A stretch of 64,000 nucleotides of DNA from Paralichthys olivaceus (Eukaryota; Chordata; Actinopteri; Pleuronectiformes; Paralichthyidae). Below are positions 1-24,462 of the stretch, piece by piece (position 1 is the first letter of the stretch; the number at the start of each line of letters is the position of its first letter). The notes under the pieces were generated by a model. That model had not been told where the DNA came from and did not search any database. It worked only from the letters and a program-made list of their open reading frames with translations. The DNA lies in contig NC_091109.1 of assembly GCF_024713975.1 (NCBI RefSeq), forward strand, positions 20,553,760 through 20,617,759. Reading direction: 5' to 3'. The position numbers and the translations under genes were made by a program.

Positions 1-1996
1 TGGAACGCCACAGCTGACAACACTTGACATAAGCTCAAATGAGCTTATGGATCTCTCCCCAGATTTGTTTTCCCCGATTCCAAATCTTAAAAGCCTTTAC
101 GTTTCCAGAACAAATCTTAGGTCCCTCGATTATCTAACAGGGGCCAACCTGACCAAGCTGGAGTTCCTGCAGGCAAGAAAGAATGAATTTTCAATTATCA
201 GTGAAGAAATAATAAAGTCTGTACCAAGTCTTGTTTATGCAGATTTTCAAGGGAACAGTTTTACCTGTAAATGTGATAACGCCTGGTTCATCAAGTGGGT
301 GGAATACTACAATCAAACACAGGTTTTTGATGCCTATAACTTTGAGTGCAACTATCCCCTGAACCTTAAAGGCACTAAACTCTTGCACTTCGACATTCGG
401 TCCTGCTCCGTAGACGCCGGATTCCTCATGTTTTTATCCACCACGTGTACAACCCTCCTGTTTATGCTGACGTCCTTCACCTACCATTTCCTGAGGTGGC
501 ACCTGGCCTACGCGTACTACTTCTTCTTGGCTTTGCTCTTTGACACAAAGCATAAAAACAAGCAGCCTCCTAATCAGTACGACGCCTTCATCTCCTACAA
601 CACTCATGACGAACCCTGGGTCGTGAGAGAGCTGCTGCCCAAACTGGAGGGAGAACAGGGCTGGAGGTTGTGTCTGCACCATCGAGATTTCATGCCAGGT
701 GAGACTTTACAGCCTCTTTGCTCCAGCCAGGTGCGTTTTAATATGGGATTCAAAATGGAGTCAATTGAAGCGCTTGGATTTTTAAGATCTAGCAAGCTTA
801 AGGTGTTGGCGAGTAAAGGCTATTTGTGGTACATCTGTTCCAAACTATGTAACTGTCTCTGCCTCCATAAGCTTTTAGAAGTGCACAAGTACGGACGAGA
901 AGGCTCTGTCCATTTTCATAGACGTATCTAATGTTGACCATAAATGAGCCTAAATAAAGTTGCTGAAATACTGATTTGTGGTTTTTGTTGAATTAGAAGT
1001 AAGAGTGGCTTCAAAACTTAAGTGTCTTGTGGCCTTGGGGGGATAAAAGCCTCCCTCTGTCAGTGGAGCTGAATGTACTCATCTGCCTCGTGAAGACGCT
1101 GTGCAGCAGTGATTATGATTTTATTATCACTGTTGCTATTTACTTTACATTTAAGTTTTCTCATCCTCAGGTAAACCCATCGTAGAAAACATCGTAGATG
1201 CCATTTATGGAAGCAGGAAGACCATCTGTGTGATCAGTCGCAGATACCTGGAGAGTGAGTGGTGCTCCAGAGAGATGCAGGTTGCCAGGTAACGTGTCAG
1301 CTCACAGACTGTGTGAAGTAAGCATGTGGGATACATGAAGCATAATGTTGGTCATCCCTGCAGATAGTGAATTCAAATCTAAACATTTACTGTTGGCAAA
1401 GCTTTAAAGTATCTTCAATTGCAACTCTCACCTTGGACGAGAACAAACCCCACAGTGAACTTCCTGGTGAGGGCTGCTTAAATAGTGGGGAGCTGATGAG
1501 CAAACAGGAAACAGGTGTGTGAGTGGGTGGGGACGGTCAGGTGACCAGGAAGGGAGGAAAGGTTTGGGGGACATCTCGTGGCTGGATCTGGAACTGCAGT
1601 TCATGGGCTCTTGTTGTATTTTGGTTTTTGTGTTTGATGTGACTACAATTTTTAAAAGCTGTTTAATTTAGAGGAATTACACAAATTTCATGGCATGTGG
1701 TTGTAAATATCAGAATCAATTTTGATATGTATTTCCTGTTTCTCCCGTCTAGCTTCCGTCTGTTTGATGAGCAGAAGGACGTGTTGATCCTCGTCTTCCT
1801 GGAGGACATTCCCACCGACGAGCTGTCTCCTTACTACCGCATGAAGAAGCTGCTGAACAAGATGAGCTACCTGAGCTGGCCTCGAGCCGCCGAGCACACC
1901 GAGCTGTTCTGGGAGAAGCTGCGACAGGCCCTGAGGACCAGAGAGGACCAAGCAGACGAGAGCTTCCGCCTCACTGTGGTGGATAATCAGTGGTAA
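1..1996 (+). CDS. Toll-like receptor, TLR11 family (TLR22/23-like), 3' part
   Basis: Pattern-recognition receptor that signals through a cytoplasmic TIR domain. Only the last 352 codons lie here; the gene starts upstream. Exons are 1-698, 1171-1288 and 1753-1996, frames agree, stop 1994-1996. The first exon encodes a final LRR stretch (open from base 2), an LRRCT cap with CKCDNAW, a membrane segment around bases 415-485, then TIR box 1 (YDAFISY). Box 2 (RDFMPGK) is created across the first splice, and box 3 is FW in ELFWEKL. The BB-loop proline is present. HHRDFMPGKPIVENI and SFRLFDEQKDVLILVFLE are typical of the fish TLR22/TLR23/TLR13 group, but I cannot separate these by eye. TIR exons interrupted by two introns are unusual for most TLRs, whose TIR is usually in one exon. 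The first intron carries a possible alternative poly(A) site. Confidence 0.93.
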
Positions 1997-2080
1997 AATG
2001 AAAACTCTCACTGGTTCAGGTTTCAAGCCACTAAGGGCTAGTTTGAGTCATGTTGGCCTTTTATTAGGCTCCTTTCAAAC

Positions 2081-2086
2081 AATAAA
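2081..2086 (+). terminator. Poly(A) signal of the TLR gene
   Basis: AATAAA 85 bases after the TLR stop codon; the first such hexamer downstream on the plus strand. Confidence 0.6.
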
Positions 2087-2394
2087 AATGGAATACATCT
2101 GTCCAAAGAAGGCTACCTTGACTATTTATTGCCAAATATTGAACTGATCACCAAGCGTGATAAATTAATGAATCAGCCATAAACATGCGAACTGTGTTAC
2201 CATATAAAGTCTCTTTTCTTGTTTGGCATTACAGTATGATCGTCACTCGAGTGAGCAAAATCACTACTTCCTGCTAATGATCTAATAATTGCAAAATTAT
2301 TTCCCTAAGTTTCCGAAGTATTCTGTTTTGAGGTGATAATCACATTTCAGTCTATTTAAAAGCAGTGAAAGTAACGGAGTACTTTTAGTCACCA

Positions 2395-2400
2395 TTTATT
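2395..2400 (-). terminator. Candidate poly(A) signal of the CCL20-like gene
   Basis: TTTATT on the plus strand reads AATAAA on the minus strand, about 540 bases beyond the chemokine stop codon. It would give an AT-rich 3' UTR with AUUUA-like pentamers, as is common for cytokine messages. Confidence 0.4.
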
Positions 2401-2940
2401 TATGTACATGAACCTTCAGTACATGTATTCATATACAGTTCTCAGTAATTGTATTACTTCATATTTCAGACTATGACAGTGTTGATTGTACATGATTTAA
2501 TATGCAGTGTTACCTTTTGCCAAACTTTTAAATTCTTTTATAATGTTCTATATAGTTAGAAGTTTTTATGTAGTGTAAATGTAGAAAATCCATACTAACA
2601 TAAATACGTTTTGTTAAATCTTTTAATTAGTTAACATTTTAATATTCATATTTACATTTAAAACGTAAACCCACAATATGGGAGTGTCAGAATTGGTAAA
2701 TAAAACAAACATTCAAAAAAGAAATTGCAGTAGTTTTCATAAACAATATTTCCTTCCTTGTTTTGTTTTCGTCATAATGCACTGTAGCTACAGCTACTAC
2801 TCTTCCCTGTTTATAAAACAGAACACAAAATCATATAATTTAAAATGATCAGAATAAGAACAACAATATATTAACCACGATTAAATTATGTTCTTGCTGT
2901 GAATAATATATAAAAATAGACATTGACTGTTTGAATGAGT

Positions 2941-4066
2941 TTATGCTGATCCATGAGTTCTGTCTTTGAGGATCTGAGCCTTCTTCTTCCTCATTTCACT
3001 GTAAAGACAAAACATGAACTTAGTTCATTGAGACATTTTTAGGCTTTGTTTTTGTTCAACATGAAAACCATCTGATCACTTGCAACAGAATGAATCCGCA
3101 CATGTGGCTGCAGAGGGCGCTGTTGCTCAGCACAGTTTCATATAAAAGTCTGATTAGAAGCTTTAATCTGTAGAAATTAAAAAAGTCTCCATGTATATAA
3201 ACTAAAAAGTGATTTTCCAAATACAAAATACTGTACAGAAGAAACACAAATCGAGCACACTGTAGAGAGAAGTGTTTTAATACTCACTCCACACAGCTCA
3301 TCCCTCTCTGGGTCCATTTCTTTAAAGGGTCGGCACACACGAACCTCCCATTAACATGGAAGCTGTGGGAAAGACAGAAAACACATGAGACACGTGGGAG
3401 TCTTCAGTCCTCACCCGAGATAACGTTTCACTCCCTGTTTGTGTATCCATTCCAGTTTATTCATTAACCTCAGAGTGTCTCAGGTATTTACTGCAGTTTG
3501 AGCTGAACACACTAGCTGCCACTTTACCTGGACAATATATAAACTTAAACATCTGGATGCATCCGCATGTTTGTCACACGTGTGTTGGTTAGCTGTGTTT
3601 AAGAGGCCTGATGCACAATGTTCCTATATTGATTCATGTTGTGCATCTTATCACACCACAGTCATTTATATCTAAGGAAAACTGCTACTAGTCATGATTT
3701 CTGTCCTAATTCTCAGTTTAGTGACGTGATGTCACGATGGACCGCGAACTCACATGACGGCACTGATGTCACAGGAAGTGTTGATGGTCTGGATGGTGTA
3801 ACCCAGCAGCCGGTGGCACTTCAACGGACGCTTGCTGTAACTCACACAGCAGCTCGCTACGAAAGCAGACAAACGTTCTGTATGAGCAACCTTGTCAAAC
3901 ACAACATTTACAACAACAAAAAAAGTTTAATATAAAATTTGATAAAGCTTTAAAATGCACAACAATAATATACAAGATGAGCACAAGAGCTGGACTCACC
4001 TGACTGAGTGATGCAGATGAAGGTGTTGAGGATGACAAGGGTGCACAACGCTGCCAGGAAACGCAT
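2941..4066 (-). CDS. ccl20: CC chemokine, CCL20-like
   Basis: Secreted chemotactic cytokine; CCL20 is the CCR6 ligand in mammals. Four coding exons (minus strand): 4066-4000, 3856-3754, 3362-3288 and 2998-2941, phases 1, 0 and 2 resolving into a continuous 100-residue frame. Exon 1 encodes a hydrophobic signal peptide (MRFLAALCTLVILNTF...) ending about residue 22. Exon 2 carries the adjacent cysteines (ASCCVSYSKRPLKC) and the third cysteine in SCDISAVIF. Exon 3 gives the fourth cysteine in GRFVCADPLKKW. The short basic tail ends KAQILKDRTHGSA. The DISAVIFH motif and the four-exon structure resemble CCL20 more than other CC chemokines. A fifth cysteine (KRPLKC) and a sixth (MSC) are also present. 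All introns are GT-AG. It is tail to tail with the TLR gene. Subfamily assignment is by motif only. Confidence 0.88.
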
Positions 4067-4150
4067 GTTGCTCGCTCTGCGGGCTCTGTGTCAGTGTGAG
4101 ACTTCAGGCGTTAAGGTGAGAGAGTGACAGAGAAGCAGTGTGCTCTGCCA

Positions 4151-4177
4151 TTAAATAGGCTCGTTGGGGATTTCCCC
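4151..4177 (-). promoter_or_regulatory. NF-kappa-B site and TATA-like box of the CCL20-like gene
   Basis: On the minus strand GGGGAAATCCCC (4166-4177) matches the kappa-B consensus GGGRNWYYCC and is nearly palindromic. A TATTTAA box follows at about 4152-4158, some 90 bases upstream of the ATG at 4066. Tight kappa-B/TATA spacing fits an inflammation-induced chemokine promoter. Confidence 0.65.
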
Positions 4178-4179
4178 CC

Positions 4180-6830
4180 GTTGAGCAGGACGAAGGAGTT
4201 CTAAGTGTGAGTGTAGAGGTGTTAGGACGGAGCCAGCAAACAGACAAAGGAATAGTTGCAACCTGACCAGCAGATTACAGACCTGAAAAAATCCAGAGTC
4301 AATGTTTTGTATTTTGAGAATTTAAACTGTAGTTAAATAGGTGAGACTTAACCGCAAGTCAGGTTGAAGTGTCTATAATCAATGTGTTTATGAAAATAAT
4401 ATATTTCAGGACAATGTGAAAATAATGTGACGGTCTCTGCCCCTGTAGGACGTTAAGAAAACCAGTTATCTCAGGTTTAATCTCTTTGAGTAGGTTTGTT
4501 TGAGATGAAGCTTGACTTCTGTAATGAAAGTTCAATCACATATAAAATAATTAGATTGATTAAACTGATAACCTTCACTAAGTCTTTTATTTGTCATAAA
4601 AAATAAGTATGAAAACCAATTCAAGATATATTTTTGCCCTTTTATATTCTGCGTGAGAAATAAACAAAACACGGTATTTTAAAACAACAAAAAATATGTC
4701 AACTAGAAAAGTTACAATTTAAATATAGAATATTATAATCTGCTCAATTCAGATTTTTATTTGAATCTGCATTTAATTGAATGCACTATAAATATAATCC
4801 GACCAAATAAGACATTTCTTATTTTAACTTATTTTAAACAGTTATTTGACTATGACGTGATTTCTCAAATAAGGCGATAAAATACTGTTTGTCATGTTTG
4901 TTTTTGTGCACGCAGGCGGGAAGGTTTGCTTCCAGCTGCAGGACTTTCCCGTGGATCATTACTACAGTGATGACATACCTTCATGGCTCTGTTGGAGGGT
5001 GTGGTGGTCGTGTGTGCCGTCGTGATCTGGATTGGGGAAAAGAAAACGCCGCTACACATGAGAAAGGTGTGAGAGGCGATATCTCAGGAGCTCATAGTTG
5101 AGATAAGCCTGAATAGAGATCGGGCAGATAAAGAGAGGTCGAGTAGAAAGTCCCTGGCTTCACACAGCAGCTGTATCCCCTGAGGAACTGATCTATATTT
5201 GATGTGTGAACTCCATTTTGAGGAAACTGAGTGACTTTAAGTGTAATCTTTCCTTGTTTGCATTTGGAAAAGTAAAAGGATTTTGACAATATGGCAACAT
5301 GATGCTCAGGATCCCTTCAAACTTAAAAAGTGAATAATAGAAGCAAATATGAGAAGATATTAAACCTGGAAGATTGATGACTGATGACGTCTTAATTGGC
5401 ACATGATTTTTGTATCCAGGACAATCTATGGGCCCAGGAGGTCAGCGTGTTCTCGACGTTTCTCCTCTCATAATTAGCCCTAATTCCTCTGCGTGTGGGC
5501 GGATGGATCCTCTTACACACCACGTCAATGTGTGAACAGTGAAGTAATGTGAAATGATATATGAGCAGCAAAAGCACATTTACTTTTGAGCAACACACCT
5601 TTTTATGAATCACCTGTTGTTGACTTCTGGAACGTTCCCTGATTTCACAATGTGGCTGAATTAAAATTTTATATGTCTATAGAAACAGTCTGATGAATCA
5701 GCAGGTACAGCTAATGATCTTAAAGTACTTTAATTGTGAAAGAGGTTAATTATTTTTGACATTTTCCACGACTTCCCAGGGAATAGTGCATCGATCTTTG
5801 ATTGACTGACCAACTGAGCACCGGTCTAGTTTTTTATAAATTTGCGAATTATTGCAGAAAACATTTCCAGGATGTGTCTGTAATGTCACCTATTGTTAAT
5901 ATAAGAATATTGCTGTGTTATTTGGATTAAACAGTTTCTGTTTTGAAGTTGTCTTATATGTATATGTGACAGGAGCGGCCATTAAAGTCAAACTGACACT
6001 GCAAACGTCCTTGGCAGATAAATCTGAGAATGATTACAGGGGCCATTTCACTTGTCAGCAGAGGATAAGGTCACTGTTACGCTCAATGAAAGAGTGTGAT
6101 CGTGTCAGGGTTTTAAAAAACTGTTTCATTCCCTCCATACGGGAGCATTTGCACCTCCACATAAGAAAATCAACATATTCAGACTCTGGTTCATTCTGCA
6201 CACGCTGCACATTGCAACACTGTGACCTGGGTCCTTTGTGTTTCATAGTTGCGTCACCAACAAGGAAGTAGCATTACACACCTCTCCATTGTAAACAAGG
6301 TCACATGTCTGGACAGTCCCACTTCTATCATCTGTTACTATTTTTAGCTCGTTGGCTATTTTTAGCTCCTCAAGGTTGTGGGTATAAAAATGCATGTTGG
6401 CCTCTGAGCAGCCACACTCACGTCAGGAACTTCAAGGTTCCAGATCATAACCGTTCCTTGAATGTGACATGGTTAGCCCTGATAATCCTTAATGCTTTAA
6501 TTCTCATTTACCCTCCTCTTTCTCTATAATTTATAAAATATATATCCAGAAATGCAGCTTTAAACCTCCATGAACTGTTCGATGATAATGTTTGTCACAG
6601 GTAAAGAACGACAAAGACGTTCTTTGGTTACTTCACTGGAAACCACACCATGGGACAAAGCAGGAAAAAGGGAACTTTGGTGATAACCACATGTTTGAAA
6701 TAAGGTCAGTGTTTAAATGCAGATGACTCGTTCGCATAATCGGGAAGTGAAACCAAAAATCTACTTTTCTGTGATTAAAATTTCCCTCAAATATTGAAAG
6801 CTCCTATTGTGTAAGGTAACTGAATACTCA
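4180..6830. other. Intergenic, no gene recognised
   Basis: AT-rich spacer between the two chemokine loci. Open frames here (for example 4889-5101 and 5915-6271) have no recognisable domain, codon bias or splice partners. I see no RNA gene. Confidence 0.5.
6743..6752 (+). promoter_or_regulatory. ETS-IRF composite-like element
   Basis: GGAAGTGAAA fits the GGAANNGAAA consensus bound by PU.1/IRF pairs and lies 220 bases upstream of the ATG of the second chemokine-like locus. A TATA-like cataaaag is near 6838. Motif match only. Confidence 0.3.
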
Positions 6831-6971
6831 TTCATATTCATAAAAGTAAGACGGGCCCTCCCTCCAAGCTCTGTGTCCCTGGCAGTGAATCCCATGAGAA
6901 TCTCGAACAATACGGCAACCCTTCGCCCTCACACGCTGCTCCTGTAGTGAGAACCTCTGGTCTCTGGTGAA

Positions 6972-7694
6972 ATGAGGCTTCTCTCCGTTCGTACACTGGG
7001 AGTTGTTTCGCTGGTCATGTGTACGTGCATGTACAACGCGGCTCAGTCATTGTCTGCAGAAATAAAAAATGATTGTGGGGATGGTCACAGAGTAGATTTC
7101 GATTGTATTGTATTCTGTATTTTTAATTACATTTAATTGAGCTAATTCATCTCATCCTTTGGTTTATTTCTAATATTGACATAATACACTTTGTTCCCTT
7201 TTTCAAAGAGTCACACACATGAGATTTAATTGAATTTATCTAGTGGTTAGAAATATGATTTGAAATAAAAGCCAATCTCTTTTTGTTTTGGTGTCATTTG
7301 AGCCAGCAACCCTCAAGACGCTATCTGAGGTATTTGACGTTGAATATCAGGTGACGTCTCCATCTGTGTTCATGTGTTTGTTTCCGTGTAGGGCGGCGTG
7401 GTTGCTGCACGGCCGTCTCCAAAGCTCGTGTGGTGAATTTCATCGTGAGAAGAGGAGGTGCGATGCGATGCCGCCAGCAGAGCATCAGAGAAGGTTGCAA
7501 CATAAATGCTGTGTAAGATTATCTGGGTTTATCCGCGTGCATATTAAAGTCTGACTGCTTGAACTTGTTTCCTTTTTTTATCGCGGTGACCATTGTGCGT
7601 TGTTTCTGTTTCTCTACTGATGTGGAGACGCCGCCAAGTCTGTGTGGACTCGATGTATCTCAAGATGCAAAACCTGCTCGCCATTTTGTGGTAA
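6972..7694 (+). pseudogene. Second CC chemokine-like locus, probably broken
   Basis: Three chemokine-like exon pieces in the expected order. Exon 1 (6972-7020) starts MRLLSVRTLGVVSLVM, a short hydrophobic leader, and ends at a phase-1 donor gtacgt. Exon 2 (7392-7512), after a gtgtag acceptor, encodes GCCTAVSKARVV... and GCNINAV, the CC pair and third cysteine typical of fish CCL19/21/25-type chemokines. It has an extra cysteine and 29 residues between cysteines 2 and 3, against about 24 in CCL20. The expected exon 3 is visible as LLMWRRRQVCVDSMYLKMQN with a stop at 7692-7694, but no AG lies at the position that would restore the normal spacing. The only nearby AG (7625) deletes several residues. 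It is either a pseudogene, a diverged gene with another acceptor, or a misread. It is transcribed away from the CCL20-like gene. Confidence 0.55.
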
Positions 7695-7699
7695 CGAGT

Positions 7700-9480
7700 C
7701 CACACAGGCACGAACAGCTAGTTAACAAAGTCCAACTGAAGTCTGTCACTGCCTGAAATGGGGGTTGAAGCAGTGTTCATGAGGTTAAAGTAAGAACGAC
7801 ATCCTGCATATAAAGATCGTAGACTAAATGGACAATGCATCAACACGTCCTACAACAACAAAGCTAACATCTTGCACTCTTGACCCTGTTTGGAGCGAGA
7901 AGGTCGGCAGGTCAGCGCTCGACCGATTGCGAAACATCCTCGCCATTTCTTTCTAGCGTTAAATCAGAAAACAAAACGTTTCCAAAAAACACTCATCTTC
8001 GACGAAAAAAATCAATGTTAGGCATTGTTTGACTTTAGTTTGGTTCATGTCCCATCCTGCATCAGAACATATTTCCATTGCCTATTGTTTCTACTCTCAA
8101 CCCGATCCTGCTTTGTGCTTCGATCCAGCAGCAACGGAACAGCTGGCAGGGGAGTGAGACACCGCGGCCCACGCACTGAAACTGTCAACAACCATAAATG
8201 ATTCAATGTGGAATAAATGTCAATGCATTCAGTTTTATTTTAACCTAGTATACAGAAGAAAAAGTTATTTTTACATCCTATATGCTACCTCCTACTGTGT
8301 ACCACCATCGGAAGTTTACTCTGTTATACACAAGTTTGAAGTGTATTATACTGCATGTGTCTATTCCCATAAACTTTTTCTGTTTACTCATCTCAGCCTA
8401 TTCATTTGCATAAATAATAAAAAACATTACCAACATTGCTTGTATTTATATTCTTTGCGATTTTTGCTATAATTTGTAAATTAACATTTTGAATTTTGGA
8501 GCTCATATGAACGATGCTGCATGTTTTCTCAGTTTCCTTGTCTGGGATCTTCTCCCAATGAAAGTAAAACACAACCTGCAAGAGTAAAGCAAAGCACCAG
8601 CTCTGACGTCTTTTCCTTTTTGTTTTCCTCGTTCCTTCAGTATGAACGTGATAAATGTGTTTCGTAGGTAAAACTGGTCACTTCAGATAATTACTCAACC
8701 TTATACTTTAAGTGTATAATAGAACTCGCAGTTGCCAAGTTTCTGGGTGAGGCTTTGACGTCATAAAATGATACCTGACAAAATAATAACCGTGTGGAAA
8801 TTTAACATGTAACTCTTAAATCGGAATAAAAGGGATAAACTCTTGTTTAGGTGATCCTTAAACTCACGAGTACGTTGTGTTAAATATGATTCTAAACATG
8901 TTAGTTTTGTATCAGCGTGCTTATGAAACTGTTTTCTAACTCTGCGATGCTCAGAGAATAATTTTCAATACAACAGGGTAATTGCAGTGATTCAGATCGC
9001 CCCTCCAAGAGAGGGAGTGTAAGCTAGTTGAGTTATTGCAACACAGGAATGTGCGACATAAAGGCTAACTTCAGGAATATGACTCAACAGGTAGTTTACT
9101 TAGACCAAAGGTGAAAAGGGAGGGGCAGGCAGCCAGACGAGGTGATGTAATCTGCAGAGCCGAGGGAGGAAGTGAAAGTATGTAAGAGGTTAGGAGAGCA
9201 GAGAAGGCTTAGGTATTTACTGCAGGTGTTAAAGACACTCTGGCAAAGAACAACGGTATAAAGGGAGATTTGTGTCTTGAGTTACTCTGTCTCCTCTTAT
9301 TATGTGACACTCTGTGAAGATTATGGCAGGAAACAGAATGAATCACGACGAGGACAGAAGTATTTTAAAGGTATTTAAACGTGGGGAATGGCTTCGACAG
9401 GGTGAAAGTGTGACATTTCATTTCTATCCCAATTATCCCTTCGCACATAAACACCTCAGAGACAGACGGGTCCATTATTT
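7700..9480. other. Intergenic, no gene recognised
   Basis: Spacer between the second chemokine locus and the map3k15 3' end. A second GGAAGTGAAA motif lies at 9168-9177. Open frames at 8206-8472 and 9314-9565 show no known domain. Confidence 0.45.
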
Positions 9481-10374
9481 CCAGGTTTATTGCAGCTCTA
9501 AAGCAACCAGGAAACACACAAGCACATACATAATTACATTTAACAGTTGGAATACAAAATTTTAATTTAATACAGGTTCACACAGAGGAGACAGTAACAG
9601 AGAATTCATTGAGAATATCAAGGAATTCGTACACATACATAATAAATACATTGCATACAAATGTCAAGGCAGACTGGCAGCCATGATGTGTGCATGGTTC
9701 AATCAATCCTCTCAGTGTGGATTAAGGCTTTAGGTGACCGAGGACGGCAGGAGATAGAATATGCATTCGTTTGTGCGCAATGGAAATACTTTTTACACAT
9801 GGCCGCCGCTCTCTCTTAACTTGGCTTTTAAAGGGGGCGTGGCAGTTACACAGCTGGACGAGTATTATGCAGATGTGGGGCATTGTGATGTCATAAGATA
9901 ACGATGATGCAGAAGAGGACTGACGATGTGTTTCAGCAGCTTCAGTGTTTTCTGAGGGGAAGAGGAGCTCCCGTTACCACAGACTCTTTTTAACTATGCA
10001 CAACTTGTATATTCACAAAACCTTTTGAAGTAAAAAGTAAAGCTGAAAAGCATCATGTGTCTCCTCCAACGTTTCAAGTCTACAGCTGATGTTTCATACA
10101 CAGAGGAGAGAATTGGCAGGTTCCTCGTTTGCTAAGATGCAAAATCACAGAAAATCCTTAAGCACAAATAAATACACTTGTTAAATACATATTTAAGTGC
10201 ACATAAAGACAAAGCGCTTTGGTCTGATCAGGTCTGAAGCACGGACGAGCAGAGACTCAGTTTGTCGTGTGAGAAACAACAACTAAAGGCAGAGAGAGGA
10301 GAGAGAACGAGACGTGGCCGTGCCAGCAGAGAGCGGATGTGCATGTTTCTGCAAATCAGAGTCCATGTGTGCCG
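9470..10374 (-). other. map3k15: map3k15 3' UTR
   Basis: Runs from the stop codon at 10375 to a minus-strand AATAAA (plus TTTATT at 9486-9491), the first such hexamer downstream. The extent is inferred. Confidence 0.45.
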
Positions 10375-23247
<12,873 letters not shown>

Positions 23248-23599
23248 AGCGCGAACGTGGGGAGGCTTTGGTGCGTAATCTCCTGTCCTCTCCGGTTTCC
23301 TTCCACCTTTCCTTTCGGGTTTACTCCTCTATTCTCTCTTCTCCTCCGTCTTCTCGTCCCGTCGCTCACTCCGTGCCCACCTGTCGTCGCTGGAGCGGAG
23401 CGCGTCTGAGTTTGTCCCCGCGCACCTCCGCCTCATTAACCCACATCATGTGCCGATTATCTCGCCCCAGGAACTCCAGCTTCCCCCAGACTGGATCCGA
23501 CTAGATCACCGAGAGAGAGGGAGAGAGAGAGGAGGAGGAGGTGCGGACTAAGGGAGGAGAGCTAGGTGATGTATTTATTCTCCTTAATTTGGGACTCGA

Positions 23600-24450
23600 T
23601 CGCCTCCAAGCCGCTTTTGACGCTTTTCCTCGGGGACAGTGTTTATTCTGCGGGACACAATCAGCCCCTCACACAGTCTGTAATGTTATCACCGCGTCTC
23701 TGGATGTCTAAATATAAAACTGTGCGTACTTTACGCGCCGGACGCACCAGCCAAGTTATTCTCAGTTGTCCTCAACAGCCAATAGGGATTCAAATATATT
23801 ATACTCTTCAACTTTCCCTCCGCTCTGTGTTGTCCATTTTTTTTCTTACAGGTCTATTTCAGTAAGTAAGGGGCCAGTTTACGCAGTTTACGCTCTGTTC
23901 CTTCTTGGATTAAAGCTACGTGATCTCTGAGTACACTGCTGGTATGTGTTAATAAGACACTGACTGAGGTGCCAGAGACCATCAATCTCATTATGACAGA
24001 AAGGACACATGCTACTGGACCCGAAGTGGAGTTGAGAGTAGCCACTGGTCCTTTCTGAATATCTGCAGTAAAGATAGGAGTTTCCTTATGGATCCAAATT
24101 GACAAAATATAAATGTTTTAACTGTGACATCATTATAATTTTCAAGTTATTGTGACCGTCTTCTCTAAATTGGTTTGTGTAATCTGTCTCTTGAAATTTC
24201 CCCAACTTTATAAAAGTAAGTTCGGCTCATGTGGCTCAAGTTCCTCTACAAGAATACGTCAGGGTTTCCAGTTGTTTTTATCGTGTCTCATTTACATGCA
24301 AACAATTCTGTTCTCTTTATTGTGCAATAGAAGAATCTGGACTTTCACTTCTGCTTTAGTGACCGCACGCACACACACACGCACACACACACACACACAC
24401 TGCTCTATAACTGCCATTCATAATGAAGCACCGATTCACTTAAAAGAATA
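23600..24450. other. Short spacer between map3k15 and the sh3kbp1 3' end
   Basis: About 1 kb separates the map3k15 5' end from the likely sh3kbp1 poly(A) site. It holds a (CA)n tract at 24366-24402 and nothing else I can name. Confidence 0.5.
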
Positions 24451-24462
24451 AAATATGCACGC

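Noticed and set aside
4889..5101. Open frame after a good-looking acceptor (tgtttttgtgcacgcag)
   Set aside because: The peptide matches nothing I know and no partner exon or donor gives a continued frame. Left as intergenic.
5915..6271. 118-codon open frame
   Set aside because: No domain, no biased codon use, no splice partners; length is within chance for AT-rich DNA.
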